A DNA stretch of 64,000 bases from an uncultured Paraprevotella sp. (GCA_944320775.1 CALUIV010000011.1:17831-81830), one strand, 5' to 3'. Numbered from the stretch's first letter, positions 8,012-18,252 are shown. Numbers and translations: made by a program. The notes: generated from the sequence alone by a model not told the origin.

Positions 8012-9352
8012 ATGGAAAAGTTGTTTTTGAAGAAACGTCTGCTGGTTTTTATACCAGTTTTTTTGTTCGGTCTTGTGGGACATGGACAGCAACGGGGATC
8101 TGTTTTGCAACTGACTTTGCGTGACGCCATCGGGATCGCTTTAAGCGAGAATCCGACAATCAAGATGGCTGATCAGGATGTAGAACTGAAAAAGGTGAGC
8201 CGAAAGGAAGCATGGCAGAGTTTGTTGCCAACAGTCGATTTGTCGGGAAATATTTCCTATACGATTGAAGCGGCTACTATGAATATTGATGGTAATCAAT
8301 TTAAAATGGGCCGTGACAAGTCTAATTCCTGGACGGGTGCCTTGCAAGTCAGTCTGCCTTTGTTTGCCCCTTCTGTTTATCGTACGATGAACATGACCCG
8401 TGAAGATATAGAGCTGGCATTGGAAAAAAGTCGTGAATCACGAAACAGTATGGTTAATCAAACGACAAAGGCTTATTTTCAGCTGCTTTTAGCGCAGGAC
8501 AGTTATGACGTGCTCAAGAAAAGCTATGATTTCAGTGTTGAAAACTATAATGTGGTCAAGGCTAAATTCGAGCAGGGAAAAGTAAGCGAATATGATAAAA
8601 TATCGGCTGAAGTACAGATGCGTAACATGAAACCGAGCGTTGTTTCTGCCGAGAATGCCGTGAATCTGGCTATGCTTCAGCTTAAAGTCTTGCTGGGAAT
8701 ATCCGATGCCGAACTTCAGATCGAAATCAAGGATAACTTGAAAAACTATGAAGCTGATGTCGCAGCATTCGACGGACAGATGCTTGTTTCGCTGAAAGAG
8801 AACTCTACGTTGAAACAGTTGGATTTCAATGAACGTCTGTTACATTCAAGTTTGAAAGTGCAGAAAGCATCTTTTATGCCGACTTTGGCTTTGAGCTATC
8901 AATACCAGTATCAGTCGATCAGTAATGCGGATTTCCGGTTGGGAAATTATAATTGGTCGCCGAGTTCTACTTTGGCTCTGTCGTTGAGTGTACCTTTGTA
9001 TCGGGCTTCAAATTTTACAAAAGTAAAATCTACACGTATCCAGCTGGAACAACTGACTGAAAATAGAATTAATACGGAGCGCCAGTTGCAGATGCAGGCT
9101 ACTTCGTATCAGGACAATATGGAAGCCAGTGCGGAACAGTTGACGAGTAACAAGGAATCTGTGGCACAGGCGGAGAAAGGACGGTTGATTGCTCAGAAAA
9201 GATATGAAATCGGTAAGGGAACCATTTTGGAACTGAACAGTAGCGAGGTGGCGTTGACCCAATCGCAGCTGACATATAATCAGTCGATTTATGACTATTT
9301 GGTGGCAAAAGCAGATTTGGATTATTTAATGGGAAAAGATTATCATGAATAA
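8012..9352 (+). CDS. TolC-like outer-membrane efflux protein
   Basis: Outer-membrane channel of an RND pump, about 446 aa. Signal peptide at residues 1-25 (KKRLLVFIPVFLFGLVGHGQ), then two TolC repeats of long amphipathic helices (LRDAIGIALSENPTIKMADQDVE...; LKVLLGIS). The in-frame GTG at 8003 would add three residues. ATG 8012 is the better start. Its 3' end overlaps the adaptor gene start by 8 bp, indicating translational coupling. Confidence 0.92.
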   Translation: MEKLFLKKRLLVFIPVFLFGLVGHGQQRGSVLQLTLRDAIGIALSENPTIKMADQDVELKKVSRKEAWQSLLPTVDLSGNISYTIEAATMNIDGNQFKMGRDKSNSWTGALQVSLPLFAPSVYRTMNMTREDIELALEKSRESRNSMVNQTTKAYFQLLLAQDSYDVLKKSYDFSVENYNVVKAKFEQGKVSEYDKISAEVQMRNMKPSVVSAENAVNLAMLQLKVLLGISDAELQIEIKDNLKNYEADVAAFDGQMLVSLKENSTLKQLDFNERLLHSSLKVQKASFMPTLALSYQYQYQSISNADFRLGNYNWSPSSTLALSLSVPLYRASNFTKVKSTRIQLEQLTENRINTERQLQMQATSYQDNMEASAEQLTSNKESVAQAEKGRLIAQKRYEIGKGTILELNSSEVALTQSQLTYNQSIYDYLVAKADLDYLMGKDYHE

Positions 9353-10406
9353 AAAGAAGAATATGACTAAGAGATTTTGTTTTCACTATGTGATGCTGGG
9401 ATTGATTGCTTTGGGAGCAGCCGCATGTTCATCAGGCAAGGGCGGCGAAAAGCAAAGCACTACGGATCAGGCAGTACAGGCAGATGAAAAGCCTAAGGTA
9501 AAGTTGGCTCAAGTGACAGAACGTGATGTAGATCAGATTGAAGAGTACACGGCTACTGTGGAGAGCGACGTTAAGAACAATATTTCTTCGAATGCAGCCT
9601 TACGAATAGAAAAAGTGCTGGTTGATGTCGGTGATGCCGTTAAAAAAGGGCAGGTTCTGGTAAAAATGGATGCTTCGAACCTGGTTCAGTTGGATTTGCA
9701 GATTAAAAATCAGGAAATTGAGTTTAAGCGTATTGATGAGTTGTATAAAGTTGGAGGAGCCAGTAAGTCAGAATGGGACAATATAAAGACACAGCTGGAT
9801 GTGAACCGGACGGCTTATAACACAATGAAGGAAAATACGCAACTGATCAGTCCGATCAATGGTGTGGTTACAGCCCGGAATTATGATGATGGAGATATGG
9901 CTTCCACATCACCGATTCTGACCGTAGAAACATTGGCTCCAGTGAAAATGTTGGTCAATGTTTCCGAAACCTATTATCCGAAAGTTAAGAAGGGGATGCC
10001 TGTATCTGTAAAACTGGATACGTATGGTGATGAAGTTTTTGCAGGTAAAGTTAGTATTGTGTATCCAACAATTGATCCGGCAACTCATACTTTCCCGGTT
10101 GAAATACAGTTGGCAAATGCGGATCAGCGTGTGCGGCCGGGTATGTTTGCACGTGCTACATTGACATTTGGTGTCGAACGCCGTACGGTAATTCCGGACA
10201 TGGCAATAGTGAAACAAATGGGTGCCGGTGATTATTATGTCTTTATTTATGAGGCTAATGGTACGGTGACTCGTAGTGTTGTGAAACTGGGCCGTCGTAT
10301 GGGAAATGAGTATGAGGTAATCAGTGGTGTGCCAGCTGGTTCACGTGTCGTAATTGCCGGACAGAATAAACTGGCGAATAAAGTTGCGGTAGATGTGGTT
10401 AAGTAA
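9345..10406 (+). CDS. RND efflux periplasmic adaptor (MFP/HlyD family), lipoprotein
   Basis: Periplasmic membrane-fusion subunit of 353 aa. The N-terminus is a lipoprotein signal with lipobox LGAAAC, so it is lipid-anchored. A barrel-sandwich (lipoyl-like) part (NAALRIEKVLVDVGDAVKKGQVLVKMD), a short helical hairpin, the second lipoyl half (LISPINGVVTARNYDDGDM), and beta-barrel and membrane-proximal domains follow. The alternative ATG at 9363 would shorten the positively charged N-terminus by six residues. It links the TolC and RND subunits of this operon. Confidence 0.92.
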   Translation: MNKKKNMTKRFCFHYVMLGLIALGAAACSSGKGGEKQSTTDQAVQADEKPKVKLAQVTERDVDQIEEYTATVESDVKNNISSNAALRIEKVLVDVGDAVKKGQVLVKMDASNLVQLDLQIKNQEIEFKRIDELYKVGGASKSEWDNIKTQLDVNRTAYNTMKENTQLISPINGVVTARNYDDGDMASTSPILTVETLAPVKMLVNVSETYYPKVKKGMPVSVKLDTYGDEVFAGKVSIVYPTIDPATHTFPVEIQLANADQRVRPGMFARATLTFGVERRTVIPDMAIVKQMGAGDYYVFIYEANGTVTRSVVKLGRRMGNEYEVISGVPAGSRVVIAGQNKLANKVAVDVVK

Positions 10407-10450
10407 CTGGAGGCCCATACTAAGTAGTAATCTTAAAACGAATTAAGCTT

Positions 10451-13400
10451 ATGAGTCTATATGAAGGAGCGGTCAAAAAGCCGATTATGACCACACTCTG
10501 CTTTGTGGCAGTGATGATTCTGGGTCTGTTCTCCCTGACCAAGTTACCGGTGGACCTCTATCCGGATATCGACACCAACATGATTATGGTGGTGACGACT
10601 TATTCGGGTGCATCGGCATCGGATATCGAGAATAATGTGACCCGTCCCTTGGAGAATACGCTGAATGCGGTCGAACATTTGAAGCATATTACTTCCGAGT
10701 CGCGTGAAAATACTTCTGTGATTACCTTGGAATTTGAATATGGTAATGACATAGAGGTGATTACGAATGATGTACGGGACAAACTGGATATGATTAGTTC
10801 AATGCTTCCTGATGAAGCGAATACACCGATCATATTCAAGTTCTCTTCTGATATGATTCCGATTGTCATTCTTTCGGTTCAGGCAGAGGAAAGCCGGAGT
10901 GCTCTGTACAAAATCTTGGATGATAATGTCGCTAATCCATTGGCGCGTATTGATGGTGTCGGTACGGTATCCATCTCCGGTGCTCCCGAACGGGAAATCA
11001 ACGTTTATATGGATCCCAATAAAATGGAAGCCTACGGAATTACTGTGGAAGCAGTCAGTCAGGTGATTGCCCAGGAAAACAAGAATGTTCCCGGAGGATC
11101 TTTTGATATTGGAAACAATACCTATCCGTTGCGTGTTGAAGGTGAATTTGCAGATCCGCAGCAGATGAAGAATATCATTGTCGGTACGCACAATGGTGCT
11201 CCTGTTTATTTGCGTGACGTCGCGCGGATTGTAGATGGTGTTCAGGAAAGAGCGCAGAAGGCGTATAATGAAGGAGTGCAAGGTGCGATGATTGTCATTC
11301 AGAAGCAGACGGGTGCCAATTCCGTGCAAATTGCTCAGGATGTCAAGAAAATGTTGCCGACGCTGCAGAAACAGTTGCCAACCGATGTAAAATTGGGTGT
11401 GATTGTCGATACTTCGGACAATATTCTGGATACAATCAATTCGTTGACCGAAACGATTCTATATGCCATTTTGTTTGTGGTCATTGTGGTCTTTGTATTC
11501 TTGGGACGCTGGCGGGCAACGTTGATTATTTGTATAACCATTCCGATGTCGCTTATCGCTTCGTTTATTTATCTGTTGATTGCAGATGGCTCGTTGAACA
11601 TGATTTCACTGTCCTGTTTGAGTATTGCAATCGGTAGCGTAGTGGACGACGCCATTGTGGTTCTTGAGAATGTTACAACCCATATAGAACGTGGCTCCGA
11701 TCCGAAACAGGCGGCTATTCACGGAACAAACGAGGTGGCCATTTCTGTTGTTGCCTCAACATTGACCATGATTGCTGTGTTCTTCCCGTTGACGATGGTG
11801 ACCGGTATGTCGGGTGTCTTGTTTGAGCAATTGGGTTGGATGATGTGTGTCATTATGACGATTTCTACTATTTCTGCTTTGACGTTTACGCCGATGCTTT
11901 GTTCGCAGATGTTGCGCTTGCAGAAAAAGCAGAGCAAGGTGTTCCTTTATTTATATGCTCCGGTCCGTAAATCGCTGGATAAATTGGATGATTTATATGC
12001 TCGTTTGCTGGATTGGGGTGTGCGTCATCGTAAAACGGTGATTGCTTCATGTGCCGCTTTGTTTCTGGCCAGTCTGGGATGTTGTTCAGGAATTAATTCC
12101 GAATTCTTCCCGACAAGTGATAACGGGCGTGTAGCGGTCAATCTGGAGTTACCGATTGGTACGCGTGTTGAATTTGCCGAAAAGATATCTTTGGAACTGA
12201 CACGTAAATGGCAGGAACGTTATGGTGAGGATATGGATGCCATTAACTTCAAGGTTGGACAGGCCAGTGATGATGATACCTTCAACTCGTTGTCAGACAA
12301 CGGTCCGCATATTATTAACTTTAATATTTCTTTTGTTCCGTCTACAGACCGTGAAAAGGGATTACAGGAAATTTGTGATGAAATGCGTGCCGATCTGGCG
12401 CAATATCCGGAGTTGGTTAAGACCGATGTAATCATGGGCGGCCAGCATGGTGGTATGGGCGGTCAGGCTATGGCTTCTTTTGAAATTTATGGTTATGATT
12501 TCAACCAGACAGACAAGGTTGCCAAGGAGTTGAAAACTAAACTGGAAGAGGTGAAGGGTGTAGCTCAGGTAAATATCAGCCGAAGCGATTATCAACCGGA
12601 ATATCAGGTCGATTTTGACCGGGAGAAACTAGCTTTACATGGTTTGAACCTGACAACTGCTGCTACCTATCTGCGTAACCGTATTAATGGTGCTACAGCT
12701 TCTTATTATCGTGAAGACGGTGATGAATACGACATTAAGGTTCGTTATGAGCCGGATCAGAGAACAAGTGTTGAGGCGCTTGAGAATGTAGTCTTGTATA
12801 CGGCTAACGGTAAAGGGGTACGCGTGAAGGATGTCGGAACTGTTGTTGAACGTTTTTCACCACCTACAATCGAACGTAAGGACCGTGAACGTATTGTGAC
12901 GGTTGATGCCGTTTTGTCGGGTATCGCTTTGAGCCAGGGTGTGGCTGCCGGAAATGCCATTATCGACAAGATGGAACTGCCGCAGGGAATTTTCATTAAA
13001 GTTGCCGGTTCATATGAGGATCAGCAAGAATCAAACCGGGATTTGGGAACTTTAGCTGTTCTGATTGTCATTCTGGTATTTATCGTGATGGCTGCTCAGT
13101 TTGAATCTTTGACTTATCCGTTTATCATTATGTTCTCAATACCATTTGCATTCAGCGGTATTATATTGGCCTTGTTCTTGACAGGAACTCCGTTGAGCAT
13201 CATGTCGCTTTTAGGAGGTATCATGTTGATTGGTATTGTGGTGAAGAACGGTATTGTGCTGATTGACTATATTTTGCTTTGCCGTGAACGTGGTATGGGT
13301 ATTATCCGTGCAGTAACGACTTCGGGACGTAGCCGACTTCGTCCGGTATTGATGACAACGCTGACAACAATTTTGGGTATGGTGCCGATGGCGGTCGGTC

Positions 13401-13657
13401 AAGGTGTCGGAGCTGAGATGTGGCGCCCGTTGGGTGTAGCCGTGATCGGTGGTTTGACCGTATCTACTGTGCTGACATTGATTCTTGTGCCTGTGGCTTA
13501 TTGTTCGTTTGCCGGAAACGGTGTTGCTTTCAAACGTAAAAAAATGAAAAAAGCCCGTGAGTTGAATGCTTATTATCAGAGTCATAAAGATAAGATGACT
13601 CGTGTAAAAGCTAGTGGACGAATCCGTCATCACCATGATGACAGTCAGGAATCTTGA
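10451..13657 (+). CDS. RND (AcrB/HAE-type) inner-membrane efflux transporter
   Basis: Proton-driven multidrug-type transporter, 1068 aa, with the usual 12-TM layout and two large periplasmic loops. TM4 contains GSVVDDAIVVLENV, the paired aspartates of the proton relay, and TM10 contains VVKNGIVLIDY with its lysine. The porter-domain start KLPVDLYPDID is typical. The acidic pair with no metal-type CzcA motif favours a drug or lipophile pump. The C-terminal tail is very basic, then His/Asp-rich (RIRHHHDDSQES). The PII-like gene follows after 25 bp. Confidence 0.93.
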   Translation: MSLYEGAVKKPIMTTLCFVAVMILGLFSLTKLPVDLYPDIDTNMIMVVTTYSGASASDIENNVTRPLENTLNAVEHLKHITSESRENTSVITLEFEYGNDIEVITNDVRDKLDMISSMLPDEANTPIIFKFSSDMIPIVILSVQAEESRSALYKILDDNVANPLARIDGVGTVSISGAPEREINVYMDPNKMEAYGITVEAVSQVIAQENKNVPGGSFDIGNNTYPLRVEGEFADPQQMKNIIVGTHNGAPVYLRDVARIVDGVQERAQKAYNEGVQGAMIVIQKQTGANSVQIAQDVKKMLPTLQKQLPTDVKLGVIVDTSDNILDTINSLTETILYAILFVVIVVFVFLGRWRATLIICITIPMSLIASFIYLLIADGSLNMISLSCLSIAIGSVVDDAIVVLENVTTHIERGSDPKQAAIHGTNEVAISVVASTLTMIAVFFPLTMVTGMSGVLFEQLGWMMCVIMTISTISALTFTPMLCSQMLRLQKKQSKVFLYLYAPVRKSLDKLDDLYARLLDWGVRHRKTVIASCAALFLASLGCCSGINSEFFPTSDNGRVAVNLELPIGTRVEFAEKISLELTRKWQERYGEDMDAINFKVGQASDDDTFNSLSDNGPHIINFNISFVPSTDREKGLQEICDEMRADLAQYPELVKTDVIMGGQHGGMGGQAMASFEIYGYDFNQTDKVAKELKTKLEEVKGVAQVNISRSDYQPEYQVDFDREKLALHGLNLTTAATYLRNRINGATASYYREDGDEYDIKVRYEPDQRTSVEALENVVLYTANGKGVRVKDVGTVVERFSPPTIERKDRERIVTVDAVLSGIALSQGVAAGNAIIDKMELPQGIFIKVAGSYEDQQESNRDLGTLAVLIVILVFIVMAAQFESLTYPFIIMFSIPFAFSGIILALFLTGTPLSIMSLLGGIMLIGIVVKNGIVLIDYILLCRERGMGIIRAVTTSGRSRLRPVLMTTLTTILGMVPMAVGQGVGAEMWRPLGVAVIGGLTVSTVLTLILVPVAYCSFAGNGVAFKRKKMKKARELNAYYQSHKDKMTRVKASGRIRHHHDDSQES

Positions 13658-13682
13658 TTTGTTTAATATAAAAATAAGAAAT

Positions 13683-13976
13683 ATGAAATCAGTGATGATC
13701 ACTTTTGATCAGGCTTTCTATGAGCGCATTATTGAAACTTTGGACCGTATGAATTGCCGTGGCTTCACTTATTGGCAACAAGTACAGGGGCGAGGTTCAA
13801 AAACAGGTGAACCGCATTACGGTTCGCATGCTTGGCCGTCTATGTGTTCGGCAATCATGACGGTAGTGGATGATGCCAAAGTGGATCCATTATTGGAAGT
13901 GCTCCATGCGATGGATCAGGAAACAGAGATGTTGGGTTTGCGTGCGTTTGTATGGAACGTTGAAAAAACAATATAA
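13683..13976 (+). CDS. PII-like small regulatory protein in the RND operon
   Basis: A 97-aa protein resembling P-II-family ferredoxin-like trimers: strand MKSVMITFDQ, helix YERIIETLDRMNCRGFTYW, a glycine-rich loop at the T-loop position (QGRGSKTGEPHYGSHAWP), strand SMCSAIMTVVDD, helix VDPLLEVLHAMDQE, and final strand LRAFVWNVEKTI. The frame is open from 13614, inside the pump gene, but ATG 13683 fits the fold. No uridylylation tyrosine motif of GlnB is seen. PII-like proteins next to RND pumps are known (DUF3240 type), suggesting regulation of the pump by a small ligand. That role is inferred. Confidence 0.82.
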   Translation: MKSVMITFDQAFYERIIETLDRMNCRGFTYWQQVQGRGSKTGEPHYGSHAWPSMCSAIMTVVDDAKVDPLLEVLHAMDQETEMLGLRAFVWNVEKTI

Positions 13977-14011
13977 AGCCGCCGCTGTTTGATAAAAACA
14001 TTAATTAGATG

Positions 14012-14061
14012 AAAAAACTGCACTCCGAAGGTTTTTAAATCCCCAAGGAGTGCAGTTTTTT
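14012..14061 (+). terminator. Terminator of the efflux operon
   Basis: A 15-bp perfect stem: AAAAAACTGCACTCC (14012-14026) with GGAGTGCAGTTTTTT (14047-14061), 20-nt loop. The A/T flanks make it work in both directions, facing the minus-strand GH20 gene. Confidence 0.9.
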
Positions 14062-14086
14062 ATTTTAATAAAATGATTATTATGGC

Positions 14087-16114
14087 TTATTGTTTGGTTT
14101 TGTCGTTTTCTACGGTTTTGAAATCTTCGTATGGAGCTAAAGAGAAAATAACATTACCATAAGAATCTGTTCCAGCGTATCCTGAAACTTCTGCACGTAA
14201 CGTATAGCGGGCTTTAGGATCGTATTGGCGTACGTTTAAAAAATACAGATAGTTTTTTCGTTTAGAGGTCGCTCTTGTTTCGTCGGCAAATCCACGATGT
14301 AAATCTTCGTCGATAACTTTACCGTTTTGCAACAGTTGCATATTCTTAATATTCAATTTGTTTTTTCCTTTGGTATAGAAGAGACCGGCCATGGCACGTC
14401 CGTTAGCGTAAATTTTATCTGTAACATCCCATTCCCAGGTAACATATTCAATGGTTTTTACGTCTTCTGGTTCCCAGGTAGCAATGATATGGCCATTGGG
14501 CTTGTAGTAATCTACTTTCATTGCATCTAATCGTTTATATTGTTGGTTTAGTCTTTGTTCAAAATCAGTAAAGTCTTTTTTCTGATTTGTCCAGGCAATT
14601 TCTGCCAAGGCGAGTAGTCGGGGGAAATTCTGAACATTGATGTCTTTAACCTCTTGGGGTACTGCCGGCCACATATTAGCCTGTACACCTAATAAGCAAG
14701 ATTTTTCTTTTTCTGTCAGACCGGCGGCGGGATCGTAATCGTATATCTTTTTTATGGTAATGGCATAGGGATAGGCCAAGTCGGCTAAAAGACCGTCATC
14801 CGGGGATCCCTGACGGATATCAAAATACAGGTGACTGCTTGGAGTAGCAATAGTTGGAAAACCATATTGAGCTGCATTTTTTACGGCTGAGCTTCCGATC
14901 CAGGACATAATATGTGTACCTTCAGGAAGATTTTCTGCATCACTCAGGATGTCGTTCCAGCCGATAGGAGTTTTTCCCTTACTGCGGATGATTTTTGAAA
15001 CACGTCCAACGAAATAGCTTTGCAGTTCTTCTACTCGTTTCATGCCATTTTTTTCCATAAAACTTTTGATGTGAGGCTCATTTTCCCATACTGAATGAAC
15101 AACTTCATCTCCGCCAAAGTGAATATATTCGGCAGGGAATAAGGCTGCGATTTCAGTAAAGACATCGTCAAGAAATGTATAAACCTTTTCGCTGGTCGGA
15201 TCTATGGTGTTAGGTGTAAACTGATGTCCCCAGACATGATAGGTTTCACAGAAAGGCATTACATAATCCGGATATAGATTGTTGTTGGCAGCCAACTCCG
15301 GATAGGTGATCAAAAGCGGCCAGCAATGTCCAGGTATATCTATTTCAGGAATAATGCGAACTTGTCTCTTTGCAGCATAATTGATGAGATCTTTCATTTC
15401 TTCCTGAGTATAGAAACCACTACGTTTTTCCGGTTGTTGGAATTGTTCCGGGAATCGGGTGGCTTTTTCAGATGTCAGTCTCGGATATTTTTTTATTTCA
15501 ATTCGCCAACCCTGATCGTCTGTCAGATGTAAATGTAACGTGTTGAGTTTGTATAGTGAAAGAACATCTATATATTTTTTCAGGACATCAATAGAATAAA
15601 ATGTTCTGCTGACATCCTGCATATAACCGCGCCATTTGAATCTGGGAGCATCCTGAATGGACAGTGCCGGCACGGTAATTACTTCCTGGTTCGTTGGGCT
15701 TCCCATAATATTCTCCGGCAACAGCTGGTTTAATGTCTGTGCTCCGTAGAATAGTCCTGCACCACCCGTTGCTTCAATCAGAATACGTTTGTTGCTAATA
15801 TCTAATTTGTACGTTTCAGATTGTTGGCTTCGTTCGGGAAGGATGAAGCAGATACCTTTTTTTCGGTTTGCTTGCCGTGTCGTTTTTACCGGAAGTTCCC
15901 AACCGGTTGCCTTTCTTATGTTCTCCGTCCATAGTTCGGCAATATCTGTTGCAGCCGGTGTTGCATATATTGTGGTTTCTTCATTAAATAAAAAAGGAGG
16001 GGCATTTTTTTCAATCAGACTTTGAGGTTGGGGAATGATACTGATGTTGTCGGCAAATGACAATAGATAACCCCATATAGCCAATATGGCTATACAAAAA
16101 AATTTTTTCATCAT
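14087..16114 (-). CDS. Beta-N-acetylhexosaminidase, GH20
   Basis: Secreted exo-hexosaminidase (675 aa) that releases terminal GlcNAc/GalNAc from glycans. Signal peptide at residues 1-21, GH20b N-terminal domain (NISIIPQPQSL...), then the catalytic barrel starting near GRWRGYMQDVSR-type sequence (RFKWRGYMQDVSRTFY) with HLHLTDDQGWRIEIKKYP. The catalytic Asp-Glu pair lies in HFGGDEVVHSVW (Asp336, Glu337). The C-terminal ~130 residues look like a beta-sandwich accessory domain. It converges on the efflux operon and shares the hairpin terminator. Confidence 0.93.
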   Translation of the reverse strand: MMKKFFCIAILAIWGYLLSFADNISIIPQPQSLIEKNAPPFLFNEETTIYATPAATDIAELWTENIRKATGWELPVKTTRQANRKKGICFILPERSQQSETYKLDISNKRILIEATGGAGLFYGAQTLNQLLPENIMGSPTNQEVITVPALSIQDAPRFKWRGYMQDVSRTFYSIDVLKKYIDVLSLYKLNTLHLHLTDDQGWRIEIKKYPRLTSEKATRFPEQFQQPEKRSGFYTQEEMKDLINYAAKRQVRIIPEIDIPGHCWPLLITYPELAANNNLYPDYVMPFCETYHVWGHQFTPNTIDPTSEKVYTFLDDVFTEIAALFPAEYIHFGGDEVVHSVWENEPHIKSFMEKNGMKRVEELQSYFVGRVSKIIRSKGKTPIGWNDILSDAENLPEGTHIMSWIGSSAVKNAAQYGFPTIATPSSHLYFDIRQGSPDDGLLADLAYPYAITIKKIYDYDPAAGLTEKEKSCLLGVQANMWPAVPQEVKDINVQNFPRLLALAEIAWTNQKKDFTDFEQRLNQQYKRLDAMKVDYYKPNGHIIATWEPEDVKTIEYVTWEWDVTDKIYANGRAMAGLFYTKGKNKLNIKNMQLLQNGKVIDEDLHRGFADETRATSKRKNYLYFLNVRQYDPKARYTLRAEVSGYAGTDSYGNVIFSLAPYEDFKTVENDKTKQ

Positions 16115-16207
16115 AACTCTAAAATGATTAAGTATTGTTTAATAAGATAATTTGATTCGGTAAAGATACAAAGAAAAAAGTATAATCTGGTCTTTTTCTG
16201 AAAACGA

Positions 16208-16257
16208 AATTACACGCATAACGAAGTGCAAGAGTTGCTCTGGTTATGCGTGTAATT
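16208..16257 (-). terminator. Terminator of sulP-type gene
   Basis: AATTACACGCATAAC (16208-16222) pairs perfectly with GTTATGCGTGTAATT (16243-16257) over a 20-nt loop. On the minus strand it lies directly after the transporter stop and is followed by T-rich sequence. Confidence 0.85.
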
Positions 16258-16269
16258 GATTTATGTGGT

Positions 16270-17955
16270 TTATTTATTATTCTTTTCTAAAAAATCCTGA
16301 GCCTTTTCTATAGCTTCATGAATGTTGCTGCAGATGTTTTCTTTGCCCAGCATTTCATTGAATCCGCTGCGTTCGAGTACTTTGTGAACTTTCGGATTAA
16401 CTCCGGAAAGAATGATATGAATACCTTCTTTGCGGCTGATTTCACAAAGGTTGGTCAGATTATGGATTCCTGTTGAATCGATAAATGGGATTTTGCGCAT
16501 CCGGATAATTCGTACTTTCGGACGTTCCTTTGTTAATAATACGACTTCTTCAAAGCGACTGGCAATACCGAAAAAATATGGGCCGTTGATTTCGTAGGTT
16601 TCTACGTCTTTTGGTAAGGTCAGATGTTCTTCTTCACCCGAAATGGTTGTATCTTTGGTATGTACGATTTCGTCTCGGTCAATTTTGACTTCTACTACTT
16701 CCATTACTCGTTTGATAAACAGCAGACAAGCCAGTACGAGACCAAACTCAATGGCAATAGTCAGGTCAAAGATGACAGTCAGGAAGAATGTTATCAGCAA
16801 TACGGCTACGTCCGATTTTGGATTTTTCAGTAATTCACGGAAGGTTCTCCAACCGCTCATGTTATAACTGACAATGACCAAAACGCCGGCCAGGCAGGCC
16901 ATTGGGATGTACTGTGCCAAAGGCATTAGAAAAAGGAATATCAATAATAAAACCAATGCATGAATTACGCCGGCAATCGGAGTCTTTCCACCATTATTGA
17001 TATTCGTCATGGTTCTGGCGATGGCACCGGTTGCAGGGATTCCACCGAAAAGTGGAGAAAGAATATTAGCTATACCCTGACCAACAAGTTCTTGGTTGGA
17101 GTCGTGACGGTCACCGATGACGCCATCAGCAACAGTTGCTGATAATAAAGATTCAATAGCGCCCAAAATGGCAATTGTGATGGCTGGTTGAAGCAGTCCC
17201 TTTGCTGTTTCCCAGCTCATGTGAGGCATAGTCAGCGCAGGAATAGATGCATTGATTTGAAAACGGTCGCCAATGGTCTCGATACTGTTTATACCGGCAT
17301 ATTCCTTCAACAGATAGACACCGACAGTCATAAGAATAATGGCAATAAGTGAACCTGGGATTACACGAGAGATTTTAGGTGATATGGCAATGATTATGAT
17401 ACTGACGATTCCGACACCTGCCGACCACCAGTCTATTGTGCCAAAACATTGTATATAGGCAATCCATTTCTCGATAAAATCAGAAGGAACTTCGGCCATA
17501 GTCAGTCCAAACAAGTCTTTGATTTGAGTCGTAAAGATGGTTACGGCAATACCACTGGTAAAGCCGACTACAATAGGATAGGGGATGAATTTGATAATCG
17601 TTCCCAGACGGAATACGCCAAGCAGAACGAGAATGATACCTGCCATAATTGTGGCAATGAGCAATCCGCTTTCGCCATACTGTTGGATAATGCCATAAAT
17701 AATAACAATAAAGGCACCAGTCGGACCGCCAATCTGTACCCGGCTTCCTCCGAAAATAGAGATGGCCAGACCGGCAATAATAGCAGTGATAATTCCTTTC
17801 TCAGGAGTGACTCCCGAAGCGATGCCGAATGCAATGGCCAATGGCAAAGCTACGATACCAACAATGATACCGGCCATAATGTCTGAGGCCAGTTTTGCTT
17901 TGGAATAATTCTTCAGATCCGTGAAGAGTTTGGGCTGAAACGTGAAACCTTTCAT
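16270..17955 (-). CDS. SulP family inorganic anion transporter with STAS domain
   Basis: Inner-membrane anion transporter, 561 aa. About 11-14 hydrophobic segments span residues 25-420. SulP signatures VGIVALPLAIAFGIASGVTPEKG and GGSRVQIGGPTGAFIVI are present. The cytoplasmic C-terminus (about 450-550) is a STAS domain with IPFIDSTGIHNL. Relatives carry sulfate, bicarbonate or dicarboxylates, and the substrate here cannot be assigned. A minus-strand -7 box TAATTTTG sits at 17991-17998, 36 bp before the start. Confidence 0.9.
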   Translation of the reverse strand: MKGFTFQPKLFTDLKNYSKAKLASDIMAGIIVGIVALPLAIAFGIASGVTPEKGIITAIIAGLAISIFGGSRVQIGGPTGAFIVIIYGIIQQYGESGLLIATIMAGIILVLLGVFRLGTIIKFIPYPIVVGFTSGIAVTIFTTQIKDLFGLTMAEVPSDFIEKWIAYIQCFGTIDWWSAGVGIVSIIIIAISPKISRVIPGSLIAIILMTVGVYLLKEYAGINSIETIGDRFQINASIPALTMPHMSWETAKGLLQPAITIAILGAIESLLSATVADGVIGDRHDSNQELVGQGIANILSPLFGGIPATGAIARTMTNINNGGKTPIAGVIHALVLLLIFLFLMPLAQYIPMACLAGVLVIVSYNMSGWRTFRELLKNPKSDVAVLLITFFLTVIFDLTIAIEFGLVLACLLFIKRVMEVVEVKIDRDEIVHTKDTTISGEEEHLTLPKDVETYEINGPYFFGIASRFEEVVLLTKERPKVRIIRMRKIPFIDSTGIHNLTNLCEISRKEGIHIILSGVNPKVHKVLERSGFNEMLGKENICSNIHEAIEKAQDFLEKNNK

Positions 17956-17990
17956 AAAAAATAAACTGTTCGATTTTTAAATTTGAGTTG

Positions 17991-17998
17991 CAAAATTA
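17991..17998 (-). promoter_or_regulatory. -7 box for the SulP transporter gene
   Basis: The plus-strand bases CAAAATTA read TAATTTTG on the minus strand, matching TAnnTTTG. No good -33 TTTG is seen at the normal distance. Confidence 0.45.
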
Positions 17999-18184
17999 CG
18001 ATTTTTTATTCAATTTACTGTGCTTTTTTTATAATAAAATAACCTTTTTGCTAACTCTATATATCAAAAACTGCATTTTCTAGTCTTTATTCTCTGAGTG
18101 AATTGTGAAAAATAGAGAGAATACGTAAGCAAAAAACAGATTAAGGATTAAAAAAAGTCATTCATTTAAGTATAAATGTGTGGT

Positions 18185-18218
18185 TTTGATATATTTTATC
18201 TATCTTTGCGCAGAAATC
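18185..18218 (+). promoter_or_regulatory. Promoter of the POT transporter gene
   Basis: Perfect -7 box TATCTTTG at 18211-18218, 34 bp before the ATG. TTTG at 18185-18188 is a possible -33 but the 22-bp spacing is long. Confidence 0.55.
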
Positions 18219-18252
18219 CAATAATTAATAAAATCTTAAAATACCATTTATT

